Source of the DNA: Tengunoibacter tsumagoiensis
Lineage (GTDB): Bacteria > Chloroflexota > Ktedonobacteria > Ktedonobacterales > Ktedonobacteraceae
Direction of reading: 5' to 3'
Length of the DNA stretch: 64,000 nucleotides
Assembly: GCF_003967535.1 (NCBI RefSeq)
Contig: NZ_BIFR01000002.1
Span: forward strand, 2,232,001-2,296,000
Shown one piece after another: positions 54,435 through 63,111 of this stretch. A model generated the notes under the pieces. It saw nothing but the letters and a program-made list of their open reading frames with translations. It did not search any database and was not told the DNA's origin. Within the stretch, counting starts at the first letter, position 1. Every line of letters starts with the position of its first letter. The position numbers and the translations under genes are program-made.

Positions 54435-54491
54435 TACATCATTCATGCGATAAATCGCACTTTATGAGCGATCTATCGCCTAAATGATGTA
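54435..54491. repeat. Nested palindromic element
   Basis: Outer arms TACATCATT (54435-54443) and AATGATGTA (54483-54491) enclose two perfect GCGATNNATCGC palindromes at 54447-54458 and 54468-54479. It lies 11 bases from the stop of the DUF6585-like gene on the minus strand and just after the direct repeats. May be a terminator, a small transposable relic or a binding site. Confidence 0.6.
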
Positions 54492-54502
54492 GAAAGCATT
54501 GC

Positions 54503-55285
54503 TTATGATGTTTGTTGAGAGCCACTATCTTTCACAATAGAATCTACAAGAGCGGCCAATACGCCGAGATTGGGAATCTCATTGACTTTGACAACCGACC
54601 ATTTTAATAATCGACCGTGTTTCTGCACAAAGAGTTGACCCTCTTTCGCAAACAGAGAGTCCACCTGATTCCAGGGAACCAGCTCCTTGCCATTATTAAT
54701 GCCCTGTATATTCACATTAATCTTGCCAAATCGCACCGTCTCACCGCTCTTATACGTTAACAGAGCAGTTGGTAGCAGCTTTGCACCAACTTCTTCTTGA
54801 ACTATACCTGCTAGATAATGAACAAAACGGACCGCGTCTGTCAGCTTTAGAGTGCGACCATCCTGCAACTTGAGAAGGCAGGTAAAGGCAGAGATACGAT
54901 AGCTATTCCGACCACTTTTTTGCCATACCTCTGTAATCTCATCCCAGCGAGCAACCTCATAACGCTTCCCTTTCGCACGAAGTAGCCCATTGTCAAACAC
55001 ATAGATGCGCAAATTATGATTGGGAAAGGCACCAATAGCCCCAATAAGCACAAAAAGTGGAAAGAGTGCCAGATAGTATATCACAACTCCAGTAAAATAA
55101 ATAATTCCAATGAGAAGAATAAGATCAATAATAATAGACCCGATCACGATCCCAATCAGCACAAACAGATTCGAGAACGTGGGCATAAATAGTCCTGTCA
55201 TACTCCCCAACTGATAGATCGAAGCCTGTTCATAAACCTCATCAGGCAGAGAGAGAGAAGCAGGAAGAGAGGTCCTTTGTGGCAT
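54503..55285 (-). CDS. DUF6585-like membrane protein
   Basis: A 260-residue protein with two hydrophobic segments (about 40-95) followed by a soluble C-terminus. The soluble part has LRIYVFDNGLLRAKGKRYEVARWDEITEVWQK and a later ELVPWNQVDSLFAKEGQLFV unit, both of the PH-domain-like DUF6585 type. No function known. It is 59 bases downstream of a paralogue with which it shares the layout, so they are probably one operon. Confidence 0.72.
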   Translation of the reverse strand: MPQRTSLPASLSLPDEVYEQASIYQLGSMTGLFMPTFSNLFVLIGIVIGSIIIDLILLIGIIYFTGVVIYYLALFPLFVLIGAIGAFPNHNLRIYVFDNGLLRAKGKRYEVARWDEITEVWQKSGRNSYRISAFTCLLKLQDGRTLKLTDAVRFVHYLAGIVQEEVGAKLLPTALLTYKSGETVRFGKINVNIQGINNGKELVPWNQVDSLFAKEGQLFVQKHGRLLKWSVVKVNEIPNLGVLAALVDSIVKDSGSQQTS

Positions 55286-55344
55286 AGATAATCCAATCTT
55301 CTGTGAAGGCGGTATAGCTTATTTCACTATACCGCTCTCAGTAC

Positions 55345-56184
55345 TTACTTCGCGTCTACCTGCTCAGCCTCAGGAGAAGGGCTCGTAATATAGCGGATAA
55401 GATTATGCAAAACCAATACATTGGGAATCTTCGACACTTCAATGTTCGCCCAGAGTAATAATTTATCAGTCTTTTTCACCTCAAAATACCCATTTGAGAT
55501 ATTGATACGGCGAATCGTCCCATCCCAGGGCAATAATTCTTTCCCGTTGCTAAGTCCTTGAGCGCTGATACTTAATGGACCGAAATGAAGCGTCTGACCG
55601 GCATGAAATGCCTCAATCGCCAGCGGAAGCTGAACATTATGTGCTTCCTCAACAATCTTCTGACCTAATACATCGTTATCCTCAAATGTATCGTCAATAA
55701 GAACCTGCACACCATCTTTCCGTCGAACAGTATATTTGTAGGTTGTCCCAGTGGTCGTGCCATACTTTTTGTAGACTTTAATCTCTTGCCAGACCGATTC
55801 AATCTGATCCCAGGCAAAAGCCTCAGCCTGACCATTTTTTGTAAAAATAAAACCTTTGGCGCACACAACTACTTTCCAGGATCGGCGCACTAGAGGATAA
55901 CGAGCGTAGCGTGCGATAAGATAGAGACAACCAAAAAAACATGCGACACCAACCACGGCAAGCTGCCAGGCAGAATCATCGGAAGCCATCCCCATCAGCC
56001 CCAACACAGCAAGAACAATTCCTATAATAGCTCCAATAATCCCCATCCAGATATAGGTGACCATCCATTTTTTCAGGCCAATCTTGTATTCAGCCTGAGG
56101 CTCTCCTAATTGATAGGTGCCTGCCAACACCGTAGCTTCTGCTGAAAGATCATTCTGACCAATAACGCGCAATTGTGGTTCCAA
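55345..56184 (-). CDS. DUF6585-like membrane protein (paralogue)
   Basis: A 279-residue protein with two membrane segments (about 45-95) and C-terminal PH-like repeats: WKVVVCAKGFIFTKNGQAEAFAWDQIESVWQE, then NGKELLPWDGTIRRINISNG. The KELLPW/KELVPW and IPNxxVLxxL signatures are shared with the downstream neighbour, so the two arose by tandem duplication. The start is TTG 56184, after AAGGATG. Function unknown. Confidence 0.72.
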   Translation of the reverse strand: MEPQLRVIGQNDLSAEATVLAGTYQLGEPQAEYKIGLKKWMVTYIWMGIIGAIIGIVLAVLGLMGMASDDSAWQLAVVGVACFFGCLYLIARYARYPLVRRSWKVVVCAKGFIFTKNGQAEAFAWDQIESVWQEIKVYKKYGTTTGTTYKYTVRRKDGVQVLIDDTFEDNDVLGQKIVEEAHNVQLPLAIEAFHAGQTLHFGPLSISAQGLSNGKELLPWDGTIRRINISNGYFEVKKTDKLLLWANIEVSKIPNVLVLHNLIRYITSPSPEAEQVDAK

Positions 56185-56420
56185 AATAATGACATCCTTT
56201 TCATAAAAAATAGGCTCTAATCAGCTACTTAGTATAAAAGCTGTTTGAGCACTCTAACGCTAAAGAGCGATAAAAAAATTGCAAATATGCTTATATATTA
56301 TACTCTATCTTAGCAAGAGATAAAGGATATTTATTCAAAAATAGCCATTTGGTACTGAATGGGAGTCAGAACTACAATGATATACAAAAACTTAAGCGGG
56401 GAGCAGGTGAGCGCGCAACT

Positions 56421-57221
56421 CTATTTAATGACGGAGATAAGCTGATAGATCCAGGGGAGCACTGGAAGCAATCGACGCTCGACCTTACAGAAGCCCATCT
56501 CCTGACATAGCTTCCAGAGAGGCAGCGCCATATAGTCTGACCAGTAGACTTCATGAAGCATACTTCCCAGACCACGGTTAAAGTAGGCATCAAACCATGG
56601 CCAGGGGAATGCCTGCTGGATCGCATCAAAGATAAGCAGCCGTCCGCCAGGTCGTAAAAGGCGCCAGGCTTCACGAAGAACAGCTTGTGTAGCAGGACGA
56701 GGTAGCTCGTGAAAAAGGAGGCAGGTCAGTACAAGGTCTGTCTGAGCAGAAGGCAATCCAGTCGCCTCTGCCAGAGCATGAATACAGCTTACTTGCTGAA
56801 GGACCCCATTGCGCTGAGCCTGCCATTGGGCTGCGGCCAGAGCATAAGGCGAGAGATCGATCAGGTGAAAGTGAGCTTGCGGGAGAAAATGGGCAAGTTG
56901 CAGACTGGTTGTCGCGGTCCCACAACCGAGGTCGACAATCGAGCCAGGAGTACCTGCAAGTGCCTGCTGCAGCAGGATGGGCCGCGTTCGAGGAATACAC
57001 GAAAGTCGCTCAATCAGTTCCCAGACCACCGGTTGGCGAGGAGAAAGGTAGCCCTCAGCCAGACCATGATGAGGAACCAGATAATAAGCCGGATAACTCA
57101 GTGCAGGATTTGTCAGATCAGCAGCAACTTTTTCCCAGTTCAGCTCATTCTGCAAAGGATAGGTGAGCGGAAAAAAGTGTTTGTTGATCTGACGCCAAAG
57201 CAGGGCTCTGTGCTCTATCAT
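56421..57221 (-). CDS. Class I SAM-dependent methyltransferase
   Basis: About 266 residues with a Rossmann methyltransferase core (about 115-230). Motif I is VDLGCGTATTSLQLA, motif II LIDLSPYALAAAQ, and the post-motif LVLTCLLFHELP with RPGGRLLIFDAI. The N-terminal 110 residues are helical and may bind the substrate. It lies 57 bases downstream of the rhodopsin gene and is likely co-transcribed. ATG 57221 is preferred over TTG 57260. Substrate unknown; any link to retinal or carotenoid metabolism is only suggested by position. Confidence 0.82.
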   Translation of the reverse strand: MIEHRALLWRQINKHFFPLTYPLQNELNWEKVAADLTNPALSYPAYYLVPHHGLAEGYLSPRQPVVWELIERLSCIPRTRPILLQQALAGTPGSIVDLGCGTATTSLQLAHFLPQAHFHLIDLSPYALAAAQWQAQRNGVLQQVSCIHALAEATGLPSAQTDLVLTCLLFHELPRPATQAVLREAWRLLRPGGRLLIFDAIQQAFPWPWFDAYFNRGLGSMLHEVYWSDYMALPLWKLCQEMGFCKVERRLLPVLPWIYQLISVIK

Positions 57222-57278
57222 CTTGCGCCAGCCTTTCGCTATACAATTTATCCCGCTCAACTATTACTCAACAAAGAA

Positions 57279-58028
57279 TTAAAACTGTGATGCGACAGAA
57301 CTAATGGGAGCCTCTGTCGATTCAGCTTCCATCAATGCCACGGGATTGCTCAGGACCAGAAATCCAAACCCAACCTTAGCTGCAATATCCAGCACAGCAT
57401 AGAGGATGACCTCGGCTGAAAAGTTCAAAATCCCAAAACCCTCTCCACCCAATGCCCAGACAATGGGATAACAGAACCAGAGTGCCATTAAGGTCACAGA
57501 CAGCGTGCGATAATGCCGTTGCACCTCATAGGTGCGCATATTTGCCTCAGGAGTCATCTTCACCAGAATAAAGTACAGAATCGCAAAAAAGCCTGCACAA
57601 CTGACGCCGAAAAAAGCCCAGCGGATATCAGAACGAATACCCGTAGCTACAAGACCGGTCAGGATCATATACACATCTGCACCAATGACTGTAGCAATCA
57701 CTGCCAGGCGATTAGGAAAATTCCTTGGTAGAGCAATGAGAGCCAGATCAAGTAACAGCAACGGTGTAGTAAATGTCCAGTCAATATACCGGCCATACAC
57801 AAAAAGATGGCTGTTCTGAAAGCTACTTCCGTATCCACTCGCCATCAGCATATACAGCGTGGCTGCTATCAACGTCACAAGCCCTGCCACATAGTAGAAA
57901 TGTTTAATCCTGGTAGCGGCTCGAAACGAGCGGAAAGTAAATGCCAGCGTGCCAAGGATCATGATCAATGCCGTAATCCACAAAGTTGTGGACGCGACAA
58001 TTCCTAGAGGGCCACTTGCAGAAAACAT
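57279..58028 (-). CDS. Bacteriorhodopsin-type light-driven proton pump
   Basis: A 249-residue seven-helix microbial rhodopsin. Helix C reads YGRYIDWTFTTPLLLLDLAL: R80, D83 (acceptor, D85 of bacteriorhodopsin), T87 and D94 (donor, D96). Helix G carries D214 and the retinal lysine K218 (LDIAAKVGFG). W184, Y187, P188 and W191 match the retinal pocket, and E196 and E206 match the proton-release pair E194/E204. The position-93 Leu is kept (green-absorbing type). All point to outward proton pumping. No retinal-forming dioxygenase is in the window, so retinal must come from elsewhere. A SAM methyltransferase gene follows. Confidence 0.95.
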   Translation of the reverse strand: MFSASGPLGIVASTTLWITALIMILGTLAFTFRSFRAATRIKHFYYVAGLVTLIAATLYMLMASGYGSSFQNSHLFVYGRYIDWTFTTPLLLLDLALIALPRNFPNRLAVIATVIGADVYMILTGLVATGIRSDIRWAFFGVSCAGFFAILYFILVKMTPEANMRTYEVQRHYRTLSVTLMALWFCYPIVWALGGEGFGILNFSAEVILYAVLDIAAKVGFGFLVLSNPVALMEAESTEAPISSVASQF

Positions 58029-58274
58029 AGTCCATCTCCTCTACTTCTCCGAAAAGGTTACTAAATTTGTCCCTTTGCAATCCCTAACACGCCAGATATC
58101 TAAAAAAAGTGGCAAATAGTTACCTTTCATTCGTGTAACCTACCCACTGGAAAATGCACCTGGATAGAGAATATTAGACTTCCATTACCTTCTTTCCTGT
58201 TTTTGAAATTTGTCGCCAACTATGTTATGGTGTTGAACGTCAGCACTATAAGCTGTAAAGAAAGAAGGTGCTCT

Positions 58275-58889
58275 ATGGAGATACACGTATCAGACCCACA
58301 TCCGTGGGTCTTAAAAGAACAGGTCGGTCTCGTATGGTCCTGGTGGAAGCATGATCCTCTACCTGTACTTCCTTCCATCGCAACGTTACAGGTAGAGACC
58401 ACCGATGACCTTGATTTCATTGTAGACCTGGTTCGTATTCTACGTTCAGATGCGATTGCACGTCTCGAAGCCGGTCATCGCTTATATATCGCCACGATCG
58501 AACAGAAACCAGTTGCCTATGGATGGGCCGCTTCCACTAAGGCTGCATTTGGCTCACCTTCTGTTCATTTTCAGGTACCCGCTACCGATCGTTATCTCTA
58601 CCACTTTGTCACCTTTTTGCCCTGGCGTGGTCAGGGGATCTATCCTCGTCTGCTCCAGGCGATTATTTTACGTGAATTGGAACACCACGAACGCTTCTGG
58701 ATTATCCACCAGATTACGAATATCTCCTCTCAAAGGGGCATAGCCAGGGCTGGTTTTCATATCGCCAACAGGGTGTATCGTCGCTCAGACAGCGGGCTGG
58801 CGCTAAAGGCTGCAAAAGATGCTCAACGAGCGTCTGAGGGGGCGAATCTCCTTGGCTTGCCTCTTGTCCTCGATAATCATCCGCTGTGA
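58275..58889 (+). CDS. GNAT-family acetyltransferase-like protein
   Basis: A 204-residue protein with a GNAT core. The acetyl-CoA loop is LPWRGQGIYPRLLQAII (RGQG equivalent to Q/RxxGxG/A). FHIANRVYRR is the C-terminal substrate region. Start ATG 58275 follows AAGAAGG; a longer frame from 58203 is not supported. It is divergent from the rhodopsin gene. Substrate unknown. Confidence 0.78.
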   Translation: MEIHVSDPHPWVLKEQVGLVWSWWKHDPLPVLPSIATLQVETTDDLDFIVDLVRILRSDAIARLEAGHRLYIATIEQKPVAYGWAASTKAAFGSPSVHFQVPATDRYLYHFVTFLPWRGQGIYPRLLQAIILRELEHHERFWIIHQITNISSQRGIARAGFHIANRVYRRSDSGLALKAAKDAQRASEGANLLGLPLVLDNHPL

Positions 58890-59191
58890 AATGGGACACC
58901 ATAGAATGATGGTCTGGTGCTCCACTCCTCTCCCATAATCTGTTTTCAGGGGGAGGATAGTTCCATATGGAGCCATATACCTCTCTTAGAGCCTGTGTTA
59001 TACTGGTCTTCAATAGGAAATGATGTGAGAGTCAGAGTATCTCACAGACAGAGAATCACGGAGCACCAAGAGGGGATGATCGCTTAATTGGAAGGCACCC
59101 CTTTAAACAGGCACAATCAGAAGAACCTCTTCTTGCTCGTCGCTATTTTCATTTCATGATTCTGGCATGCTGTTGATGAGAAGGAGGCACG
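58890..59191. other. Leader region upstream of ilvD
   Basis: About 300 bases with no gene. Contains an extended -10 promoter near 58996-59004 and a leader of about 185 bases. No T-box motif (AGGGUGGNACCGCG) and no clear Leu/Ile/Val-rich attenuator peptide was found. Confidence 0.5.
58996..59004 (+). promoter_or_regulatory. Putative extended -10 promoter of ilvD
   Basis: TGTTATACT is a TGn extended -10 with a TATACT hexamer; there is no good -35 box at the normal distance. It lies about 190 bases ahead of the ATG. Confidence 0.4.
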
Positions 59192-60874
59192 ATGCGTTCA
59201 GATCAGATTAAATTGGGCTTTGAACGGGCTCCCCACCGAGGGTTACTGCGAGCGACTGGGGTCGTTGGCGAACAGGATTTTAAGAAACCGTTTATTGCCG
59301 TCTGCAATTCGTATATCGATGTTGTCCCCGGCCATGTCCACCTTCAGGCCTTTGGCAAGCTTGTGAAAGATGCTATTCGCGCCGCTGGTGGCGTCCCCTT
59401 TGAGTTCAACACCATTGGCGTCGATGATGGCATTGCCATGGGGCACATCGGTATGAAATATTCTCTTCCCAGTCGTGAGCTGATTGCTGACTGTGTAGAG
59501 ACGGTGATCGAGGCTCATCGCTTCGATGGTATGGTCTGCATCCCCAACTGCGATAAGATTGTTCCTGGGATGCTTATGGCCGCTATGCGCCTGGATATCC
59601 CGACTATCTTTGTCAGTGGTGGACCGATGGCGGCTGGTAAGTTAGCCGATGGGCGCAGCATTGACCTTATTAGCATCTTTGAAGGGGTCGGTGCTCACCA
59701 GGCCGGTAAGATTACGGATGATGAGTTGTTAGAGCTAGAACAGAATGCCTGTCCTACATGTGGCTCTTGCTCTGGCATGTTTACCGCTAATTCGATGAAC
59801 TGTCTCATGGAGGCTCTGGGTATCGCATTGCCCGGCAATGGCTCTCGTCTGGCAACATCCGAGGCCCGGCGCGAACTGGCACGTGAGGCCGGACGGACGA
59901 TCATGCAGTTGATTAAAGAAGATCTCACGGTTCGCAAAATTGTGAATGTCGAGAGTATTGATAATGCATTTGCGCTCGATATGGCTATGGGCGGCTCGAC
60001 AAATACTGTTTTGCATACGCTGGCACTGGCCCGTGAGGCTGGCATAGAGTACTCACTTGAACGAATTAATGAGGTGGCAAAACGCACTCCTCATCTGTGT
60101 AAGGTCAGCCCTGCTGGCAAATGGCATATGGAAGATGTTGATCGCGCAGGCGGCATCAGTGCCATTCTGAAGGAGCTCTCTCGCAAGCCTGGTACACTCA
60201 CGTTAGATCGTCCTACCGTTACCCTGCGTACCCTTGGCGAGAATATTGCGGATGCGCAGATATTGGACCCTGAAGTGATCCATCCCATTGAAGATCCCTA
60301 TAGCGAACAGGGAGGTCTGGCGATCCTATTTGGCAATCTTGCACCCGATGGAGCGGTGGTGAAGGTCGCCGCTGTAGCACCGGCAATGCTGAAGCATACT
60401 GGTCCAGCTCGCATCTATAATTCACAGGAAGAGGCGGCGGCGGGCATTTTAAATCGCGATATTAAAGAAGGCGATGTAGTGGTTATCCGCTATGAAGGCC
60501 CTCGCGGTGGCCCGGGTATGCAAGAGATGCTTGCTCCGACAGCCAATATTATGGGCATGGGACTTGGTGAGAAGGTCGCTTTGATTACCGACGGACGCTT
60601 TTCTGGTGGCACGCGAGGCGCTTGTATCGGGCACGTCTCGCCTGAGGCTGCTGCGAATGGACCAATTGCAGCACTGGTCGATGGTGATCTTATTCATATT
60701 GATCTCCTCGAACGGCGACTCGAAGTAGATCTCACCCCCGAACAGATTGAGCAGCGGCTCAAGCAGGTGGCTCCCATTAAACCACGTGTCAAAAGCTCGT
60801 GGCTACGTCGCTACGCTTCACTGGTTACCTCTGCTAATACTGGCGCAGTACTGGCAGATCCTACCAATCGTTAA
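59192..60874 (+). CDS. ilvD: Dihydroxy-acid dehydratase
   Basis: A 560-residue Fe-S enzyme that dehydrates 2,3-dihydroxy-isovalerate and -3-methylvalerate in valine/isoleucine synthesis. It has the ilvD signatures CDKIVPGMLMA (C120, K122) and CPTCGSCSGMFTANSMNC (C187, C190, C193), NSYIDVVPGHVHL near the N-terminus, and MGGSTNTVLH. The multi-Cys motif is of the [4Fe-4S] class seen in enterobacterial IlvD. GAAGGAGG precedes the ATG. Not linked to other ilv genes here. A strong terminator follows. Distinct from the sugar-acid dehydratase at the left edge. Confidence 0.95.
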   Translation: MRSDQIKLGFERAPHRGLLRATGVVGEQDFKKPFIAVCNSYIDVVPGHVHLQAFGKLVKDAIRAAGGVPFEFNTIGVDDGIAMGHIGMKYSLPSRELIADCVETVIEAHRFDGMVCIPNCDKIVPGMLMAAMRLDIPTIFVSGGPMAAGKLADGRSIDLISIFEGVGAHQAGKITDDELLELEQNACPTCGSCSGMFTANSMNCLMEALGIALPGNGSRLATSEARRELAREAGRTIMQLIKEDLTVRKIVNVESIDNAFALDMAMGGSTNTVLHTLALAREAGIEYSLERINEVAKRTPHLCKVSPAGKWHMEDVDRAGGISAILKELSRKPGTLTLDRPTVTLRTLGENIADAQILDPEVIHPIEDPYSEQGGLAILFGNLAPDGAVVKVAAVAPAMLKHTGPARIYNSQEEAAAGILNRDIKEGDVVVIRYEGPRGGPGMQEMLAPTANIMGMGLGEKVALITDGRFSGGTRGACIGHVSPEAAANGPIAALVDGDLIHIDLLERRLEVDLTPEQIEQRLKQVAPIKPRVKSSWLRRYASLVTSANTGAVLADPTNR

Positions 60875-60886
60875 ACACATATCGAC

Positions 60887-60938
60887 AAAACAAGCGAGCC
60901 TGCATGAACTGGTTGATGCAGGCTCGCTTGTTTTTTTT
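60887..60938. terminator. Strong Rho-independent terminator after ilvD
   Basis: Perfect 18-base stem (60887-60904 with 60917-60934), 12-base loop, T tract 60931-60938. The left arm begins with AAAA, so it can also stop minus-strand transcripts of the acetyltransferase gene ending at 60957. Confidence 0.92.
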
Positions 60939-60956
60939 GTCTATTAAAAATAGGGG

Positions 60957-61463
60957 TTAAGCGAGATTTTTCACTGCATAGAGTTGGAAATCCTGCCCCC
61001 ACTGATTGACGTCTCGTTCATACTGCATCCCGATCTTTTGTGCAATATGGATCGATGCCTGATTTTCATGTGGGATGAGCGAGATCAGGCGGGGAAAATG
61101 CAGTTGCTCAAAACCATACTCTTTGAGGGCCTGAGTCCCCTCTAGAGCCAGCCCCTGTTGCCAATAGGGTTGTGCAAGAATATACCCCAACTCTATCTCA
61201 TGCTTCCCTTCAACTTCTTGATTGAGGAGACCACAATGGCCAATAAACTGCTCAGTGCTCTTGAGCAAGGTAGCAAAAAACGAGTGACCTGAGATCTGAT
61301 ACTCTTGAATATAGCTGTTGAGGACGCTCTGCACCTCACTCCGACTTCGGGGTCCACCCAGAAAACGCATCACTTCCGGATCTGCATACAGAGCCGCCAT
61401 TGCGTCCAGGTCAGAGATCTTCAAAGGGCGAAACAGCAAGTGTTCGGTCTCTAAAACAATCAT
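60957..61463 (-). CDS. GNAT acetyltransferase, RimJ/RimL type
   Basis: A 168-residue GNAT protein. N-terminal LETEHLLFRPLKISDLDAM is typical of the RimJ/RimL/SpeG-like branch, acetyl-CoA loop region is ELGYILAQPYWQQGLALEGT, and IPHENQASIHIAQKIGM is the conserved C-terminal helix. Such enzymes acetylate N-termini of ribosomal proteins or polyamines, or are antibiotic acetyltransferases. ATG 61463 follows GTGAGG; a GTG at 61475 is also open. Probably a single-gene unit. Confidence 0.88.
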   Translation of the reverse strand: MIVLETEHLLFRPLKISDLDAMAALYADPEVMRFLGGPRSRSEVQSVLNSYIQEYQISGHSFFATLLKSTEQFIGHCGLLNQEVEGKHEIELGYILAQPYWQQGLALEGTQALKEYGFEQLHFPRLISLIPHENQASIHIAQKIGMQYERDVNQWGQDFQLYAVKNLA

Positions 61464-61597
61464 ATTTTTCCTCACAATACTCCCATGAATAAGGGTGCTT
61501 CACTCTATTATATGTGTTTGTGCTTCTCTTTACAAACTATGATACGACGCGGTTCTCATAGAAAGGGCGATACATTTGGAAAAATAGTAGTACATTT

Positions 61598-62752
61598 TCA
61601 CGAGAAATACGCTACTTTTCGAAGCATCCCGCTGAAATCATTGCCACTGAGATATGTATTAACATTTTTTCCATTGAGAGCTATCTCACTGAACCAGATC
61701 TTTCCATTAGGCCCACGGGTAATCGAACTGGGGATCGTCTGACGGCTCAACTGGATCTCACCAAATGTCCCATTCGAGGTGAGATGACCAATCAGGCCAG
61801 TCACAACAGGATTGTTATTGCTACCACTCAATCTCTGTTCGCTAATCCATAATGCGCCATCAGAGCTACTGGCAATTCCTGTCACAATGGTATACGGAAT
61901 CGCAAACTCGGTGATTTTACCCGTTGTATCGACGCGACCAAGTTTCACAGGCTGCTTATTGGTAACGGTCTCGGCAAACCAGAGCTTGCCATCTCCTCCC
62001 AAGGTGAGAAACGCGGGTGTGCCCTGATTACTCGAAAGCGAAAACTCTGTCTCCTGTCCCGTGGGAGTCAGGCGGCCAATCTTGCCAATGCTGCTAAACC
62101 AGAGGTTTCCATCCGAACCTTTGACGATGGCCAGCGGGTTAATCTCTGGAGAAGAGAGCGGAAATTCATTAATCTGGCCATCAAGCGTCATGCGGCCAAT
62201 CTTATTCGCATCTGCAAACCAGAGCGCATTATCTGGACCAGCGGTGAGGGACTGCGCATAGCTTCCCGCAGGTAGATCAAACTCTTTAATCTCACCAGCA
62301 GATGTTATGCTGCCAATTTTGGCCTGCTGCAACTGACCGCTTACAGCATCTACTAGAATCTCATTGAACCAGAGATTCCCATCTGGTCCACTTATTAGAG
62401 ACCCGCCTAATGCCGCATTTGTAGTAGGAAGTGCAAACTCATCAACCTTACCAGTAGAATTGATACGTGCAATTTTACTCTCTTTGAGCTGTGCAGATTC
62501 AATAAACCAGAGGTTTCTATCAGCACCACTTGTTAATGATCCTATATTGAGAGCAGAAGGAGCCAGTGTTTGCTCCTGTATTTTTCCCAGATCAGGTGTT
62601 GGTGTTGCGGCTACACCTGAACTGCCCGCTGAGTCACAAGCACTCAGCAACGCAACAAGAGCTCCAATCACAAACAGAAGAGAAGACTTATGCATAAGTG
62701 GTTTTGAGCCACAAAATGTTTTAGAGGAAGAAAATCTTTTAAAACAGTTCAT
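61598..62752 (-). CDS. Virginiamycin B lyase-like beta-propeller lipoprotein
   Basis: A 384-residue exported lipoprotein. The signal sequence ends in the lipobox LSAC with lipidated C39. Six to seven repeats follow of about 45 residues with the core 'GPDGNLWF', e.g. GADRNLWFIE, GPDGNLWFNE, GPDNALWFAD, GSDGNLWFSS, GGDGKLWFAE, SSDGALWISE and GPNGKIWFSE. This is the Vgb-type propeller fold, but antibiotic lyase activity is not assured in such distant relatives, and the catalytic His-Glu-His set of true Vgb is not evident. A shorter start at 62695 would also keep the signal peptide. Function unknown. Confidence 0.82.
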   Translation of the reverse strand: MNCFKRFSSSKTFCGSKPLMHKSSLLFVIGALVALLSACDSAGSSGVAATPTPDLGKIQEQTLAPSALNIGSLTSGADRNLWFIESAQLKESKIARINSTGKVDEFALPTTNAALGGSLISGPDGNLWFNEILVDAVSGQLQQAKIGSITSAGEIKEFDLPAGSYAQSLTAGPDNALWFADANKIGRMTLDGQINEFPLSSPEINPLAIVKGSDGNLWFSSIGKIGRLTPTGQETEFSLSSNQGTPAFLTLGGDGKLWFAETVTNKQPVKLGRVDTTGKITEFAIPYTIVTGIASSSDGALWISEQRLSGSNNNPVVTGLIGHLTSNGTFGEIQLSRQTIPSSITRGPNGKIWFSEIALNGKNVNTYLSGNDFSGMLRKVAYFS

Positions 62753-63111
62753 ACAGTACTTTCTAAGCAGCAGGCTGCTTTTCTATTACAAAATAATGCG
62801 ATTTGAAGTATTTCTTTTGAGAAGTATACCATCTAACTGATCAATAGATGGATTTTTTCTCGCTTAAATAGCCTGAGCTACCTATGTCTGGATAAGAGAG
62901 TCCTATTGTGCTGTCTCTTTTATTCACTTCTCGGTCGTATTAACAGCAGCAATAAGCTCTGGTTGCTCTTCTGAAAATACAGGATGGTGAAACCCTTTCA
63001 TGAACGCTTACAATCACTGACCTTTGCATTAAAAGCGAAGGTTGACATCAGTACGAAACGAGTAGAGAGACCTGATTAAGATAACGTCAGGATCTGGAAA
63101 AGGATCGCACA
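62753..63111. other. Divergent intergenic region
   Basis: About 360 bases without a gene between the divergent Vgb-like lipoprotein and oxidoreductase genes. Holds the inverted repeat at 63020-63042 and a TTGACA at 63042-63047 without a clear -10. Confidence 0.5.
63020..63042. promoter_or_regulatory. Inverted repeat upstream of the oxidoreductase gene
   Basis: ACCTTTGC-N7-GCGAAGGT, eight-base arms with one G-T pair. The ACCTT...AAGGT shape recalls operators of MerR-family regulators, several of which control zinc-type oxidoreductases; no such regulator is in the window. Confidence 0.35.

Noticed and set aside
56709..57290. 193-codon plus-strand frame opposite the methyltransferase
   Set aside because: It is antisense to a well-supported methyltransferase and has no family resemblance.
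58890..59191. T-box riboswitch or branched-chain attenuator upstream of ilvD
   Set aside because: No T-box consensus and no leader peptide rich in Leu, Ile or Val; only an extended -10 promoter is visible.
61598..62752. Virginiamycin B lyase as an antibiotic resistance gene
   Set aside because: The protein is a propeller lipoprotein with only repeat-level similarity; the catalytic residues of the true lyase are not evident.
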